DNA of 64,000 nucleotides. Source: Apiosordaria backusii. Lineage: Eukaryota > Ascomycota > Sordariomycetes > Sordariales > Lasiosphaeriaceae. The stretch is from the NCBI GenBank assembly GCA_030549205.1, contig JAUKTV010000005.1:2294001-2358000 (forward strand), in the 5' to 3' direction. This document shows, piece after piece, positions 47,255 through 57,733 of the stretch (position 1 is its first letter; each line of letters opens with the position of its first letter). The notes under the pieces are model-generated. The model searched no databases. It was not told the origin of the DNA and was given only the letters and a program-made list of their open reading frames with translations. The translations under genes and the position numbers were made by a program.

Positions 47255-47764
47255 ATGGGCAAGGTCAACTGGTGGTTATGGACGAAGATGCTTGTTGCGT
47301 AAGCTCCTTTTTGCTTGCCTTCACATGAAAGTGAAACTTAACTAACAGCTTTTGGCAGCGGAGGAGGTGTTGTTTGGGGCGGCCCAGCACTGGTTAGATA
47401 TCTTCAGCCAACAGATGAAGAGCTTTTCCAAAGATACAACCCGGAACTTCAGAAGCGCAGTCTGGAAAGACGATATGAGCGTGAGAAGGAATTTGATGAC
47501 TTCGTTGTCAAATTGAAGGAGCAGGCAAAGTCTGATAAGCCAAGTGAGTTTTGATCCACATTACTCTCCATGCGTAGGAAGCTAATGAGAGTCTTTGCAG
47601 TCTGGATTCTTCAAGCAGAGGAAGAAAAGGCGAACACTACCAATTCCGCGAGACAACAGAAGCTTACTGAGAGCTTAAAACTCGCCGAGGAAGTCAAAGC
47701 GAGGAGAGAGGCTATGAGAAGAGAAGCCGGGTTACCGGTTGAGTCTGGCAAGGAAAGAAAATAA
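47255..47764 (+). CDS. CBP4: CBP4-like mitochondrial bc1 complex assembly factor
   Basis: Exons 47255-47298, 47359-47543 and 47601-47764 (introns 60 and 57 nt) give 130 residues. The N-terminus MGKVNWWLWTKMLVAGGG contains one membrane segment. It is followed by the family motif GPALVRYLQPTDEELFQRYNPELQKRSLERR. The rest is a long charged coiled-coil-like helix (EREKEFDDFVVKLKEQAK and a Lys/Glu-rich tail). Cbp4 acts with Cbp3/Cbp6 in cytochrome b assembly at the inner membrane. Length and motif order match fungal Cbp4. Confidence 0.94.
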
Positions 47765-48433
47765 ACTACTCTCAGCAATGTAACTCAGTAATGACAAAAA
47801 AGGGCGGCCCTTGTATAGTATAGTACTTGTATGTGTATAAAATGGGTTTGCATGGAGGGGCGTATGGGTACTTGATTTTCTGGGACTTTACACATGGAAA
47901 AGTTCGGCGTCGGGTTCGTTGATATTGATTACGCGAAACGAATAGAAACACAGCTTTGCTCATGAGCTTTCAACAGTGCCATGTGGTTCGTTGAGAATGT
48001 TTCATCTCTGGAGCTCATTGAAGCTTGGCTCGGTGAGCGGGTGGTGAGGGTCAGGTCAGCAAGCTCAGAAGTGGGGTAAAAGTTATTGCGGGAGCGAAAA
48101 AATCGGGCAGGGCCCGGCGCACACAATTTCTCCCACCACCGACGCCGCTACGAGGATAGAGACTTTGTGAGCCTATCACGATACCCCCGGAGATTCTACG
48201 GACCCGAAAATCATCGATTGAAAGAGTACGTTTTCCTGGCTGATTTTCGAGCGGAAAATCGCCCAGAATGGCGGTGCTAGAGGGCTGTCAGCGTGCATCT
48301 CTGCAGCTTTTGTGTGCCGCCGAACCCCAAAACCCTTGCCCAGACTGACTGGCTCAATTATAGCTCGACATCACCGAGTCTCTTCCGATCATCTCTCGTT
48401 CTCTCCACCACAACTCCTTTCGACAGATCCAAC
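47765..48433. other. Intergenic between CBP4 and EGD1
   Basis: This gap of 670 bases holds the CBP4 3' flank and the EGD1 promoter. The last 100 bases are C/T-rich, as expected for an EGD1 leader. Nothing else was recognised. Confidence 0.4.
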
Positions 48434-49129
48434 ATGGCGGACGTTCAGGAACGGCTCAAGAAGCTCGGTGCTTCCGCTCGTATCGGTATGTTGAAGTGTC
48501 CCTCTGTCCCTACCTCATTTTCAAAAATGAGTCGTCACCCCGCACTTGAACCGATCGGCTAACCCACCTTTACCTGACAGGGTATGTTTTGATGCGAATT
48601 CTTCCCTCTATCGACGACAACGACGACGATGGCGAACTCGATTCTAACATGTATCTGTGACGAATAGTGGCAAGGGTACTCCCCGGAGAAAGGTCAAGCG
48701 TGCGCCTGCCCGGTCCGCTGGTGATGACAAGAAGCTCCAGGCTTCCCTCAAGAAGCTCAATGTCCAGCCCATCCAGGCCATTGAGGAGGTGAACATGTTC
48801 AAGAGCGACGGCAACGTTATCCACTTCGCCGCTCCTAAGGGTTCGTCACCTAGCTACTTGGGCACCGTGAAGGAACATGAGGGACTAACTGCTCAATAGT
48901 TCATGCCGCTGTCCCCGCCAACACCTTCGCCATCTATGGCAACGGTGAGGACAAGGAGCTCACTGAGCTCGTCCCCGGTATCCTGAACCAGCTCGGTCCC
49001 GACTCTCTCGCCTCCCTCCGCAAGCTCGCCGAGAGCTACCAGAACCTGCAGAAGGGCGAGAAGGCCGATGAGGAGGACGATATCCCCGACCTCGTCGCCG
49101 GCGAGAACTTCGAGAACAAGGTCGAGTAA
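48434..49129 (+). CDS. EGD1: Nascent polypeptide-associated complex subunit beta (BTF3/EGD1)
   Basis: Predicted exons are 48434-48485, a single base at 48581, 48668-48840 and 48900-49129, giving 151 residues. The start MADVQERLKKLGASARIGG runs into KGTPRRKVKRAPARSAGDDK, the ribosome-binding basic motif of NAC beta. The NAC domain follows (KKLNVQPIQAIEEVNMF, VIHFAAPKVHAAVPANTFAI, LVPGILNQLGPDSLASLRKL), then an acidic tail. The RIGGKGT sequence is conserved from yeast to human and can be produced only if base 48581 (G) is included; direct joining of 48485 to 48668 shifts frame. Both flanking introns have GTATGT donors, CTAAC branch sites and YAG acceptors. The partner alpha subunit is encoded at 12.1-12.9 kb. 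Confidence 0.95.
48581..48581 (+). other. EGD1: Predicted one-nucleotide exon in EGD1
   Basis: Intron 48486-48580 (GTATGT, GCTAACC, CTGACAG) is followed by one G and then intron 48582-48667 (GTATGT, TTCTAACA, AATAG). Including this G gives Ile-Gly-Gly-Lys-Gly-Thr, the invariant family sequence. Excision could be stepwise, with the first splice bringing exon 1 against the second donor, as in recursive splicing or stwintron-like arrangements. Confidence 0.8.
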
Positions 49130-49651
49130 GATGGTATCATTAACAAAATCTAAAAATCTTACCACGAAATTCTGGTCATCTTGCCTCCTCTTTACGCCAG
49201 GTCTATGATGAGGAGGAATAGGGAAATGAATTTGTGCTTGCAATGATGGATGGCGGCGTCTTTGGTACTTCGTTGCATTCAGGCCCCAAACTCAAAAAAG
49301 TTCCGGCCAGGGAGGGATAAATCAAAGAAATGGACATTTGACGGTCCCCCCATCTCGCAAGGTTCCAACATGGCAAAAAATGAAGTGACGATGCAAAGCA
49401 AAAAAAAGGCGAAGTGATGTCGGCGTTATGCTTGTGTTTTGTGGTTCGATAGCTAGGCTGCTGATGGAGCAATGACATGCTCTGATACAATATCACGATG
49501 CGAATGCCCTCCTCCTCTGAGTTCTCAAACCTTTGCTGGTAGGCTTCTCTGATGGCTTTTTGCATGGCCTGTCTTGTTTGACCACAGTATGCTCTATGGA
49601 CCCTTCGAGGCATCCTCATATCCACCAGACGGCACCAGCTGCGGCATATCA
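49130..49651. other. Intergenic between convergent EGD1 and TAD1
   Basis: About 520 bases hold the 3' flanks of two converging genes. No gene or repeat was recognised. Confidence 0.4.
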
Positions 49652-51069
49652 CTACAGCCCAAAAGCCCCATCTCCCGTATTCCTCACCCACCCTTTTAAC
49701 GCCTCCCCTCGAACCTCCTCTTTGACCCTCCTTCTACCCAGTAACAACCTTCCCTCTTTAACCTCGTCATATGTCTCCCTCTTCAGCTCCTTGACTAGTT
49801 CCCCCTCCGGACCATAAACACCCTCCGCAACCTCCACAGCCAAAGCCCACATCTTTTTGCGTGAGACGGCACTCGCACCCTTGATGTCAAACGCTTTGCG
49901 GCCTTGTAATACACCCCCTATTATTCCCTCCTCTATCCCTTTGTTGTACGTCCAGCAGACGGCAAGATTGGAAGGTGAGATCTTTTCGCTTCTTGCCGTT
50001 ACGCTACGCTTGGAATAGTCAAATTCATGCTGGGTTGTTTCGATGACGAAAGGAACGGGCTTGTAACCGTTGGACCAGGTTGGAGGGTTGGTGGTTAGGG
50101 AGGACATTCGCCCTGGTGGGGAGGAGGAAGGGTCGAAGCCGTAGCAGCGGGTGCACCCTGTGGGGGAGTATTGTGATTCGGGGAGGATTAAGGAGGTTAG
50201 ATAGAGGTTGTTCGGGGAGATGAGGAGCGAGGGAAGGGAGGACAAGAGGGAGGTGCATTGTTTGAGAGCGATTTTGTCGGAGCAGGATTTGGAGTTTGTT
50301 GGGGGTGCGTCGGGGCGGGAGGGCTTGCGGCGGACGATGCCTAGGTGGGAGAAGTAACCTCTTCCTAGGAGTTGGCTGCCGGGTTGTTCTGAAGGGGGTA
50401 TGGGGGTGGGGAATGACCAAGGGGTGGAATCGGTTTGGGAGCCCATGGTTAGCTCCATGGAGCTGTCGCCGCCTGGGCGATGTGTTAGTGAAGGGAGGAG
50501 AGGGGGATGGGGAAGACGGACAAGGTGCTTCGGAGCAGTACATGTGGAGGGATACGTCGGGGCGCCAGGTGAATGGTGGTAGATGGGAAGAGGAGGACCG
50601 GCAGAGGAAGTCTGACTCGAAGGTGCTGTCCTGGGCGAGGCGTTTGCACTCATCGAGGAGGAAGCAGTTGAAGGCGCGGAGGGCGAGGACTTCGGCGTGC
50701 CAGTCGTGGATGGCGACACCGTTGGCCTGGGGGAGCTTGGAGGCGGGGAGGCATTTCATGCCGGTTCTGGGTGTAAGTTAGTGTGGTGCCCCATAGAACG
50801 AAGCTCAAGTAGAGCATTCCACCAGGTTGATGACTTACGCCAGGGCTACACATTTTAAGAATGTTGGACCTTGAGTAAAGACATACCAGTTAGCTCTAGG
50901 GTACAGCTAGATAATCTAGCTGAGAATAGGGGAAACCTTTGGCAACGATGCCACTCAGGGGCACCCATTCGTGGAGGCCATTGTCACGGACGGCGGGTTT
51001 CCGCTTGGTTGGGAGCTTTTGGAACTCTGCCAGAACCACAGTGGCTACTTCGTCTGCTGTGGTTTTCAT
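49652..51069 (-). CDS. TAD1: tRNA-specific adenosine deaminase (ADAT1/Tad1 type)
   Basis: Exons 51069-50937, 50869-50839, 50766-50522 and 50472-49652 (introns 67, 72 and 49 nt) encode 409 residues. The catalytic zinc site is visible: His78 and Glu80 in HDWHAEVLALRAFN, the first Cys in MYCSEAPCGDSSMELT (built across an intron), and the second in NSKSCSDKIALKQ. Upstream LKCVALATGMKCLP is conserved in the family. Tad1 converts A37 to inosine in tRNA-Ala. A Ser/Pro-rich insert separates the two Cys motifs. The junction TGC|GGC that makes APCGD depends on a GTCCGT donor. The gene is divergent from eL24. Confidence 0.93.
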
Positions 51070-51589
51070 GGTTTACTTCTCGTTCGTGATCAACTTCTGC
51101 CAGATCCTTAAGCATCGTGAAACCAGTGAGGTATGAGAGCCCAGGTTGGTGGTCTTGCTGGAAGAATGAGACAGGGTTAGGGCTGAGCAGCAAAGCTGGG
51201 TAACAGAAGAGTCACTACACTGAATAGAGGAGGTGAGTCTAATCCGATTCACCGAGTTAATCACTTCTGCAAAGGACAATCATACATCAAGTCTTTCAGA
51301 GAGCCATACGGTATCCCTCCACGCCGTAGGTCAACTCACCCTCCCACTTCAGGCCTGATATAAACATCTCGAAGTGAAGCCCCACTGCAAGCCAAGGAAG
51401 ACACACAAAGAGAACGGTCGTCACTTGCCAAGAGTGCGAAAGGCGGGTCAAAATGGCCCGTGCGCTCAGCCTATCACAGTGCAGCCCTATCCGCACAACC
51501 TGCAAAGGAATTGGCAAAATCGACCTGGGAATTTGAACCTCAGAGGAAGCAACCCCGACAACGACAATCTTCGACAACTAACCGCCAAA
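51070..51589. promoter_or_regulatory. Divergent promoter region of TAD1 and eL24
   Basis: This region of 520 bases lies between two divergent translation-related genes. No leader intron signal is obvious for eL24. No further element was recognised. Confidence 0.4.
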
Positions 51590-52465
51590 ATGCGCACGTA
51601 CGAGGATACCTTCTCCGGCGCCCGGATTTACCCTGGCAAGGTACGAATTGATTGATACCCGCGATTTCGAACGAGGGCGAAATTTCCCCAGACTCCTCCG
51701 ACTCGAAACAGCATGATAATTGGCAATCTGGGTACCTGAGCAGACGCCATGACGCGACCAACGACAAGAGGAGTTTGGGGGGAAACTGTCGTCAACTCCC
51801 CGCTTGAATGAGGTGGAAATAAGGGAATATTTGGCACAAAGGCTAACGCTGGCTCTCTTTCTCTGCAACAGGGCAAGCTGTACGTCCGTGGCGACAGCAA
51901 GATCTTCCGGTTCCAAAGCGGCAAATCCGAGTCCCTTTTCCTCCAGCGCAAGAACCCCCGCCGTATCGCCTGGACTGTCCTCTACCGCAGACAACACAAG
52001 AAGGGTATCTCTGAGGTACGACCCCTCCTTTCCCTATCCAAGATTCGGCTCTCCACAAGCACACACCGATCGATCCACATACACCGGGATAGCTCGCGGG
52101 GATTCAAAATGAGTCCGGGACGATGAGGACATGCAGAGGGAGGATGGATATCGAGCAAGATAACGGCATGCTGACACCCATTACAGGAGGTTGCCAAGAA
52201 GCGCACTCGCCGCACCGTCAAGTCCCAGCGTGCCATCGTTGGTGCTACCCTCGATGTGATCAAGGAGCGCCGCGCCATGCGCCCTGAGGCCCGCTCCGCT
52301 GCCCGCGCCCAGGCCATCAAGGAGGCTAAGGAGAAGAAGGCTGCTTCCCAGGCCGCCAAGAAGTCTGAGAAGGCCAAGGCTGCTGCCAACGCCTCCAAGG
52401 GCCGCATCGTGGGCAAGCAGGGTGCTAAGGGTGCGCAGTCGAAGCCTGCCATCCACAGCCGTTAA
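51590..52465 (+). CDS. RPL24: 60S ribosomal protein eL24
   Basis: Exons 51590-51640, 51872-52015 and 52187-52465 (introns 231 and 171 nt, longer than most here) give 157 residues. The start MRTYEDTFSGARIYPGKGKL and YVRGDSKIFRFQSGKSESLF form the N-terminal zinc-ribbon-like domain; its cysteines are replaced, as in other fungal eL24. The signature RKNPRRIAWTVLYRRQHKKG follows. The C-terminal half is the basic Ala/Lys helix that bridges to the small subunit. Codon bias is strong, as in eL14. Intron 2 contains weak snoRNA-like boxes, discussed in the findings. Confidence 0.96.
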
Positions 52466-53510
52466 GGGGGTCAAATCGCTGGGTTGGTTGCATTTAGGTC
52501 TGGGGTGAAGATGATATTCTATCTTGGGGAAACACAACAAGGAAGAATAGATGAATGGTATCTTCACAACCATCACACAAACGGTCTTAGCCTGTGACCG
52601 GAGGGAAACGCGGAGTCGGTCGGTCGGTACTCGGTTTTTTCATTATGCCTGCTCTCTCAAACCTCTCCACGGGGAGGGTTCTTTACTCTTTTTTTGATGA
52701 AATGGACAAGTGACAAGAAAAACTTGTTCTTTCTGAAAAAGCCACGGGGCCGGTTGTATGATTGGGTTCCTGCGTAACGGGTATGAAGACGATTTGCATG
52801 GGTAGCTCACAGAATGCCGACTTATGCATTGGTCTGACATGGGCCGCTTCGCGGGATCTTCTATGTGTCTTTTGAGTGTTGTGTTGCATGTCTCTCTCTC
52901 TTGTGAGCATGATGGGCGGGAGTTCTCAAGTCCGGCCATAATATGTACACTCCAGGCCTTGTGTGTTTGCAACATGAAATGTTGCGCAGTGCACAACACC
53001 CCTCTCCTTTCCTCCCAAACTTATCGATTCCTACAGGCCCTCTCAGTCTCGAAAACGGCCATCTCAATCTTGAACAAGGGCCTTCCTACTCCTCGAAGAG
53101 GCCTTCACACAGTGTACAGCGTCGAGCAAAGGCCTGGTTGATGTACAAGCTTGATCTAATCATATGTATGCCTGTCTGCTGTATGTTGGGCGGCATTTAT
53201 TGAATATCTTTTTGGAATTGTGTGAAGCAGATAGATGTCTGGATGCTCTTGAATTGAGACTTTTGAAAGGTAGTATAAAATGGAGATCGGGAATTAATGC
53301 TTAACCCTTCAAAACCTGGAATTTTGTACTCTATGCATCTCACTCAGTTACTGACGGCCAGCCGTTGGGTCAAAAGGGGTGTTTAACGTTGGATTCTGGA
53401 CTGTTCTAATATCTATAGATCAACTCCACAGTTCTTCCGGTGGAATCCATATTCTATTCCTCAGTACCCCTTTCTTTTGCTTTCAACTTTTTGGCAGGAC
53501 CGCGGCTTAT
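52466..53510. other. Intergenic between convergent eL24 and peroxiredoxin genes
   Basis: This is 1.0 kb of 3' flanks of converging genes. Short frames here lack support. Nothing recognisable was seen. Confidence 0.4.
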
Positions 53511-54224
53511 TCAAAGCTTGGCAAGAACTCCCTCAGCGCCCGACTTCTCGATGCTGCCCCTGACAGTGTCGACCTCGGCGTAGGTGACCTTGCCGTGGTC
53601 GACGATGATGGCGTACCGGAGGGTGCGGTCGCCCTGGGTCCAGCCGATGCGCTTGGAGAACTCGAGGCCGGCGTCGGACATGAAGAGCTTTTTTTTTGAA
53701 CTGTGTTAACATACATATAAACATGGGATAAGGGGGAAAGGGACGTACGATGGAGTCGTCTTTCACGCCGTTGGCCTTGCCCCAGGCGGCCATGACCCAG
53801 TGGTCGTTCGAGGCAATGAAGATGACTTGGTCGACGCCCTTGGCTTTGAGGTCGTCGAGGTGGGCGAGGTAGGAGGTTACGTGGGAGACTTGGCAGGTTG
53901 GGGTGAAGGCTCCGGGGACGGCGACGAGGACGACCTTTTTGTTTTTGAATTCTGGGGTGGGGGTGGGGTGGGTTAGTTTTTGAGGGGATCACATTGCTCT
54001 GGGTGAGGGGTAGAGAGGATGGATATGTATTTTGCGTGAAGAGGATACGAATGGGGGTTGTTGTGTTATAGATAGGGGTAAAAGGAGGTAGGCAGCAACT
54101 TACCCTTGCTGGCATCATACTGGATACCGAGGCCGCAGGCGGTGATGTCGAGCTCGCCGGTGGGGGCGACGTAGGTGAACGAGACGTTCTCGGGGAAGTC
54201 GTCGCCTGCTTTGAGACCGGACAT
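53511..54224 (-). CDS. Peroxiredoxin, Prx5/AHP1 (PMP20-like) type
   Basis: Exons 54224-54104, 53951-53749 and 53687-53511 (introns 152 and 61 nt) encode 166 residues, beginning MSGLKAGDDFPENVSF. The peroxidatic Cys60 lies in VPGAFTPTCQVSHV. The typical Prx5 elements KGVDQVIFIASNDHWVMAAWGK, LFMSDAGLEFSKRIGW and RTLRYAIIVDHGKVTYAEVD follow. The enzyme reduces hydrogen peroxide and alkyl hydroperoxides with a thiol donor. No clear PTS1 signal is present; the C-terminus is LAKL, only loosely resembling SKL, so peroxisomal targeting is possible but unproven. Cytosol is the alternative. Confidence 0.94.
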
Positions 54225-57200
54225 TTTGATTATTGTTTAATGATGAGCGTGATAGAAGTTGTGGTTGTTATGGAACGGGATGTCGTTGCTTTGTGTGCGG
54301 TTACTCAGAGAGTAAATAAATAGTGGTGATGGGATGGCGGGGTGAGTGAATATCAATGGAGGGGCAGGAGCCGGTTGAGCTGTGCTATGGTGGATCCAGA
54401 AGTTACAATCTATGGCTTCCAAGAGGACGATCTTGTTCTTTAACTTTCTAGGAATCGAAGATTCTGAGATGCAAATGCGGGACGAGCTTTACAAGGTTAC
54501 ACAGGCGGTATTTATGAGCAATGATTTGGAATTATATCTAGGCTGTCACGGAGGGGACTGGGGTTTGCAGTGTGATTGACTGGTCTTGCCGGTGTTTGCT
54601 TGCCTCGGCCTGCCCCTCTCTGCGCTGTTAACTCCGGTGAGAGGATAGAGGAAATTCTTGTGCACTCCATTGCGCAATCGGCGAGGGGGATGAGCAAAAG
54701 TCTTCAGGGGAGAAGAAGAGTTACAAAATCCTGCATTATTCACCTTAAACTCGCTTCTTCAGCTGAACCCAGCTTTGCGGACAACTTCAGATGAGCTTAC
54801 ACATTTTCGGGAGTCCTCACACGATCGGCACGGAACCGGAGAGGCCTGCTGGGACAGACCCCACCGGATCTGCCGGTCAGCGGTTGTGCTCACAGCCACT
54901 GTGATCAAGGCTAAGACTGTACATCTCCTCGAGAGTTTTGTTTTATGATGCCAGCACGCTGCAGTCTTGAAAACGCATTTGTTCTCGACGCAATTGCGGA
55001 AGAAAACGGGGTTTGCGGGGTGGATGTGACATCAGTTGCCGTTCTCGGCCCCGGCTCCGGCCCGGACATCACCCTCCCGGTCTCCCGTAGGGCCGGCCGC
55101 AAACCGCAATTGACCGCCATATAACTGAGGCGGCCAATGGAAACCCCAATCCACGCTTCCGGCCAGCGTAGAGGCATGGCACCTGGAGCACAATCACACC
55201 AAGGCGCCCAGTCCAATATGGCTGGAGCTCGGTGATTTGTTTGGAACGAATGCCCATACGTCATTCACCTAGGTCACTTGGCTGAAGCCTCGAGACGAGA
55301 GAGATCACGATGATCAGAAGTGCGAAGTTGAGGAGACAAGAAGAAAACATGAACGCTGGGGAGCCAAACTCTTGCAAATTCTGCACCAGCTCTCGACGTC
55401 GTAAAAGGCTTCAGGATGATGATGATGTAAAAATATGATTGCTCACCTAGGCTAGAGCCGAAGGAGCACCCCAAGCTGTCAAAAAGGTAGCTGTTGCATC
55501 TGGTTCGCCACGAAAGCTGCAAACATGCAGTTTCATGGAATTTGTACTAACTGCAAATAGTTAGAGAAGCGGTTTAAAGCAAGTAAGGGCAACTGTTTGC
55601 GTTTGCCCAGCAACTTTCGACAACCAACTGCATTGTTGCTGCTTGTGATATTGTATGTACATCACTCAAGAGGCCAAGGCCCTCGTTTGTAGCCGAGCTG
55701 CTTCTTGGAAAGGTCAGAAGAAAGATATAGAAGAGAGGGAAAGCGTTGAGGAACTAGCAGAAGTCGAGCCTTGTGAGGCAACCCGATCGTGGAATTCTCG
55801 CTGCTCTGGGACTTTTTTTTCGAAGAGCCTGACTACGGGATACACATGTCTCAGAAGGGTCCTGCCACAAAAGAAACGAAAATCAAGTGAGGGGCTGCTG
55901 CCCATCATCTTGTCGCAAAAGGCGAAGTCAGCCGAAAAAAAGCAAGTGCTGGCAGGTATGTACATAAAAGTGACAGCCTTTACTGCGACCAAGAGTTGGT
56001 CTCGATGCTCGTTTCAATTGTTGCTCAGGCATTCCAGTCCTGCAGCCACTATCACCCTCCTGCTTTGTTTGGAAAGCAGCTGGTTGAAGCTGAGACGGAC
56101 GGAAGGACATCCGTACCGAGCGTTTGACCTAGAGAAGCCCGGTGGGTTTAGCTTTGCTCCTAAGATACGGATGCCGGCAATGCTGATAAGATGGACGACG
56201 AACAAGCGGGGTGGTTTTTCATCAGTTAATTTCCGAAAGGTTGCGCAAATTGCACAATGGCATTCAAAATACCATCGAAACTAGGCGGGAATCCTACTCT
56301 GGAGAAGTCGGCGATCAAGTCCAGCCACACTGGTACCACAGATCTCAAGGCGGGAGGATGGATCTTTGGTGCCCATTGAATCCCACATCGTGATTGGATA
56401 ACACCCCACAACAAGACTTTGTGGAGCCGAACAGACCCATGATTTCCGACAGGGATGGCTCAGACCCGACCTTGCGAGCTGCCCCCTGCCGGACAATCAC
56501 TTCCTGAGCTGGATTGTGAAGATGTTGACTTCGACGCTTCTCGAGCGTCTCTGCAACTGAGATTTTTCTCTGCTGCTTGACATTGAACCAACCACAGTCA
56601 ACATGCGACGCAGTCACTGCATGAGAACGGGGAGAGGTACGAGACAGCGTTCTGTCAACTTGGAACGAAACCACCACAAACATTTCAGTCACAAGTACTT
56701 TCACTCTGCTTCATCTGCCACCATCATGACCAGCATCACCCGTCATTTTCTTAACGTTGCACTGATAATCTTGGCATCCAATGCCAGCCTCGGGTTCGTA
56801 CAAACCCAGCGAGACGCAACGCTACCAATACTGTGTATGGATATCCTCTGCCCAGAGAAGTGAGGAGGCTCGACGCAGAGCTTCTGAGACATCACGGTCG
56901 AGACCAAGGCCCAAGTCGACTCAGCCGTGCTTATGCCTCTTCGCCATTGTCTGAGATGAAAGTCGGGACTCGGCAAACACGGCCAGAGGCCCAGGAGATC
57001 CTCTTCATGAGCTCTCAGGTTCCAATCGGGCGGGTTTACAGCACTGAAGCTGATCTCGACGTTGGTGTTTCATCCAATCACGACAGAAGTCTGCGTGTTG
57101 ATCACACCTGATTCGGGATGTCCAAGGTCGAGCCCCGTCATATTGCTTTTTCCATCCTATCTCGCAACCTCTCAAGCCCCTGTCCTTGGTATCTTGTCCC

Positions 57201-57733
57201 TGGTGGCGTTACCCTCCATTAACCTCCGAGTCTCCCTCGACTCACATCGAGCTAACATCATGAACACCAATGGAAACCCAGGACTGGTACGGGAAGCCCC
57301 GCGATGACTTGGAAACACTTGCAGCTGTCCTTGTGAAAGCCACCTAGCGGTGCCTACCAACCAACTTGAAAGCAGCATCCCCTGCTCTTGCAGCGAGATC
57401 AAGAGGGGAGCAAGATGACGGAGCTGAGAGAATCGAAGTATATGAGCAGCCCTCCATCCACATCTTAGCCCTCTCTCTGTTATAATTTCTGTAACCAGCG
57501 TTCTATCAGGAAGTCACTGGGACAGCTCTCTTGCTCTCACACGTCTTGCCACTCACCGATTGTTGTCGTGCTTGCTCACAGCTGAGTCAGTTCCTGAGCT
57601 CACCTTGACTTTGCTCACCTACTACAAGCTCAAAGGTGCCAAGTCCTACGAGACTTGAAGACACTCATTTATTCTCCTTGTGATCCCTTCACTGTCACAG
57701 ACTTACACTCCTTGATTGACCTATTCGTTCAAT
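54225..57733. other. Gene-poor region between peroxiredoxin and RGS genes
   Basis: These 3.5 kb contain no confident gene. The 209-codon frame 55655-56284 lacks protein-like composition and is not called. A short frame with a hydrophobic N-terminus at 56726-56863 is listed separately at low confidence. The final 250 bases before 57734 are C/T-rich and should be the RGS gene leader. Confidence 0.45.
56726..56863 (+). CDS. Possible small secreted protein (very tentative)
   Basis: A 45-codon frame from ATG 56726 begins MTSITRHFLNVALIILASNA and has a signal-peptide-like hydrophobic core with a small-residue cleavage context (NASLG). It contains two Cys near its end and stops at 56863. It may be a first exon continuing through an intron (a GTATGG donor lies at about 56835), or simply chance. 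It is not recognised. No neighbour supports a role. Confidence 0.2.
   Translation: MTSITRHFLNVALIILASNASLGFVQTQRDATLPILCMDILCPEK

Noticed and set aside
55655..56284. 209-codon open frame on the plus strand
   Set aside because: No domain, no signal peptide, random-like composition and no splice partner; probably chance.
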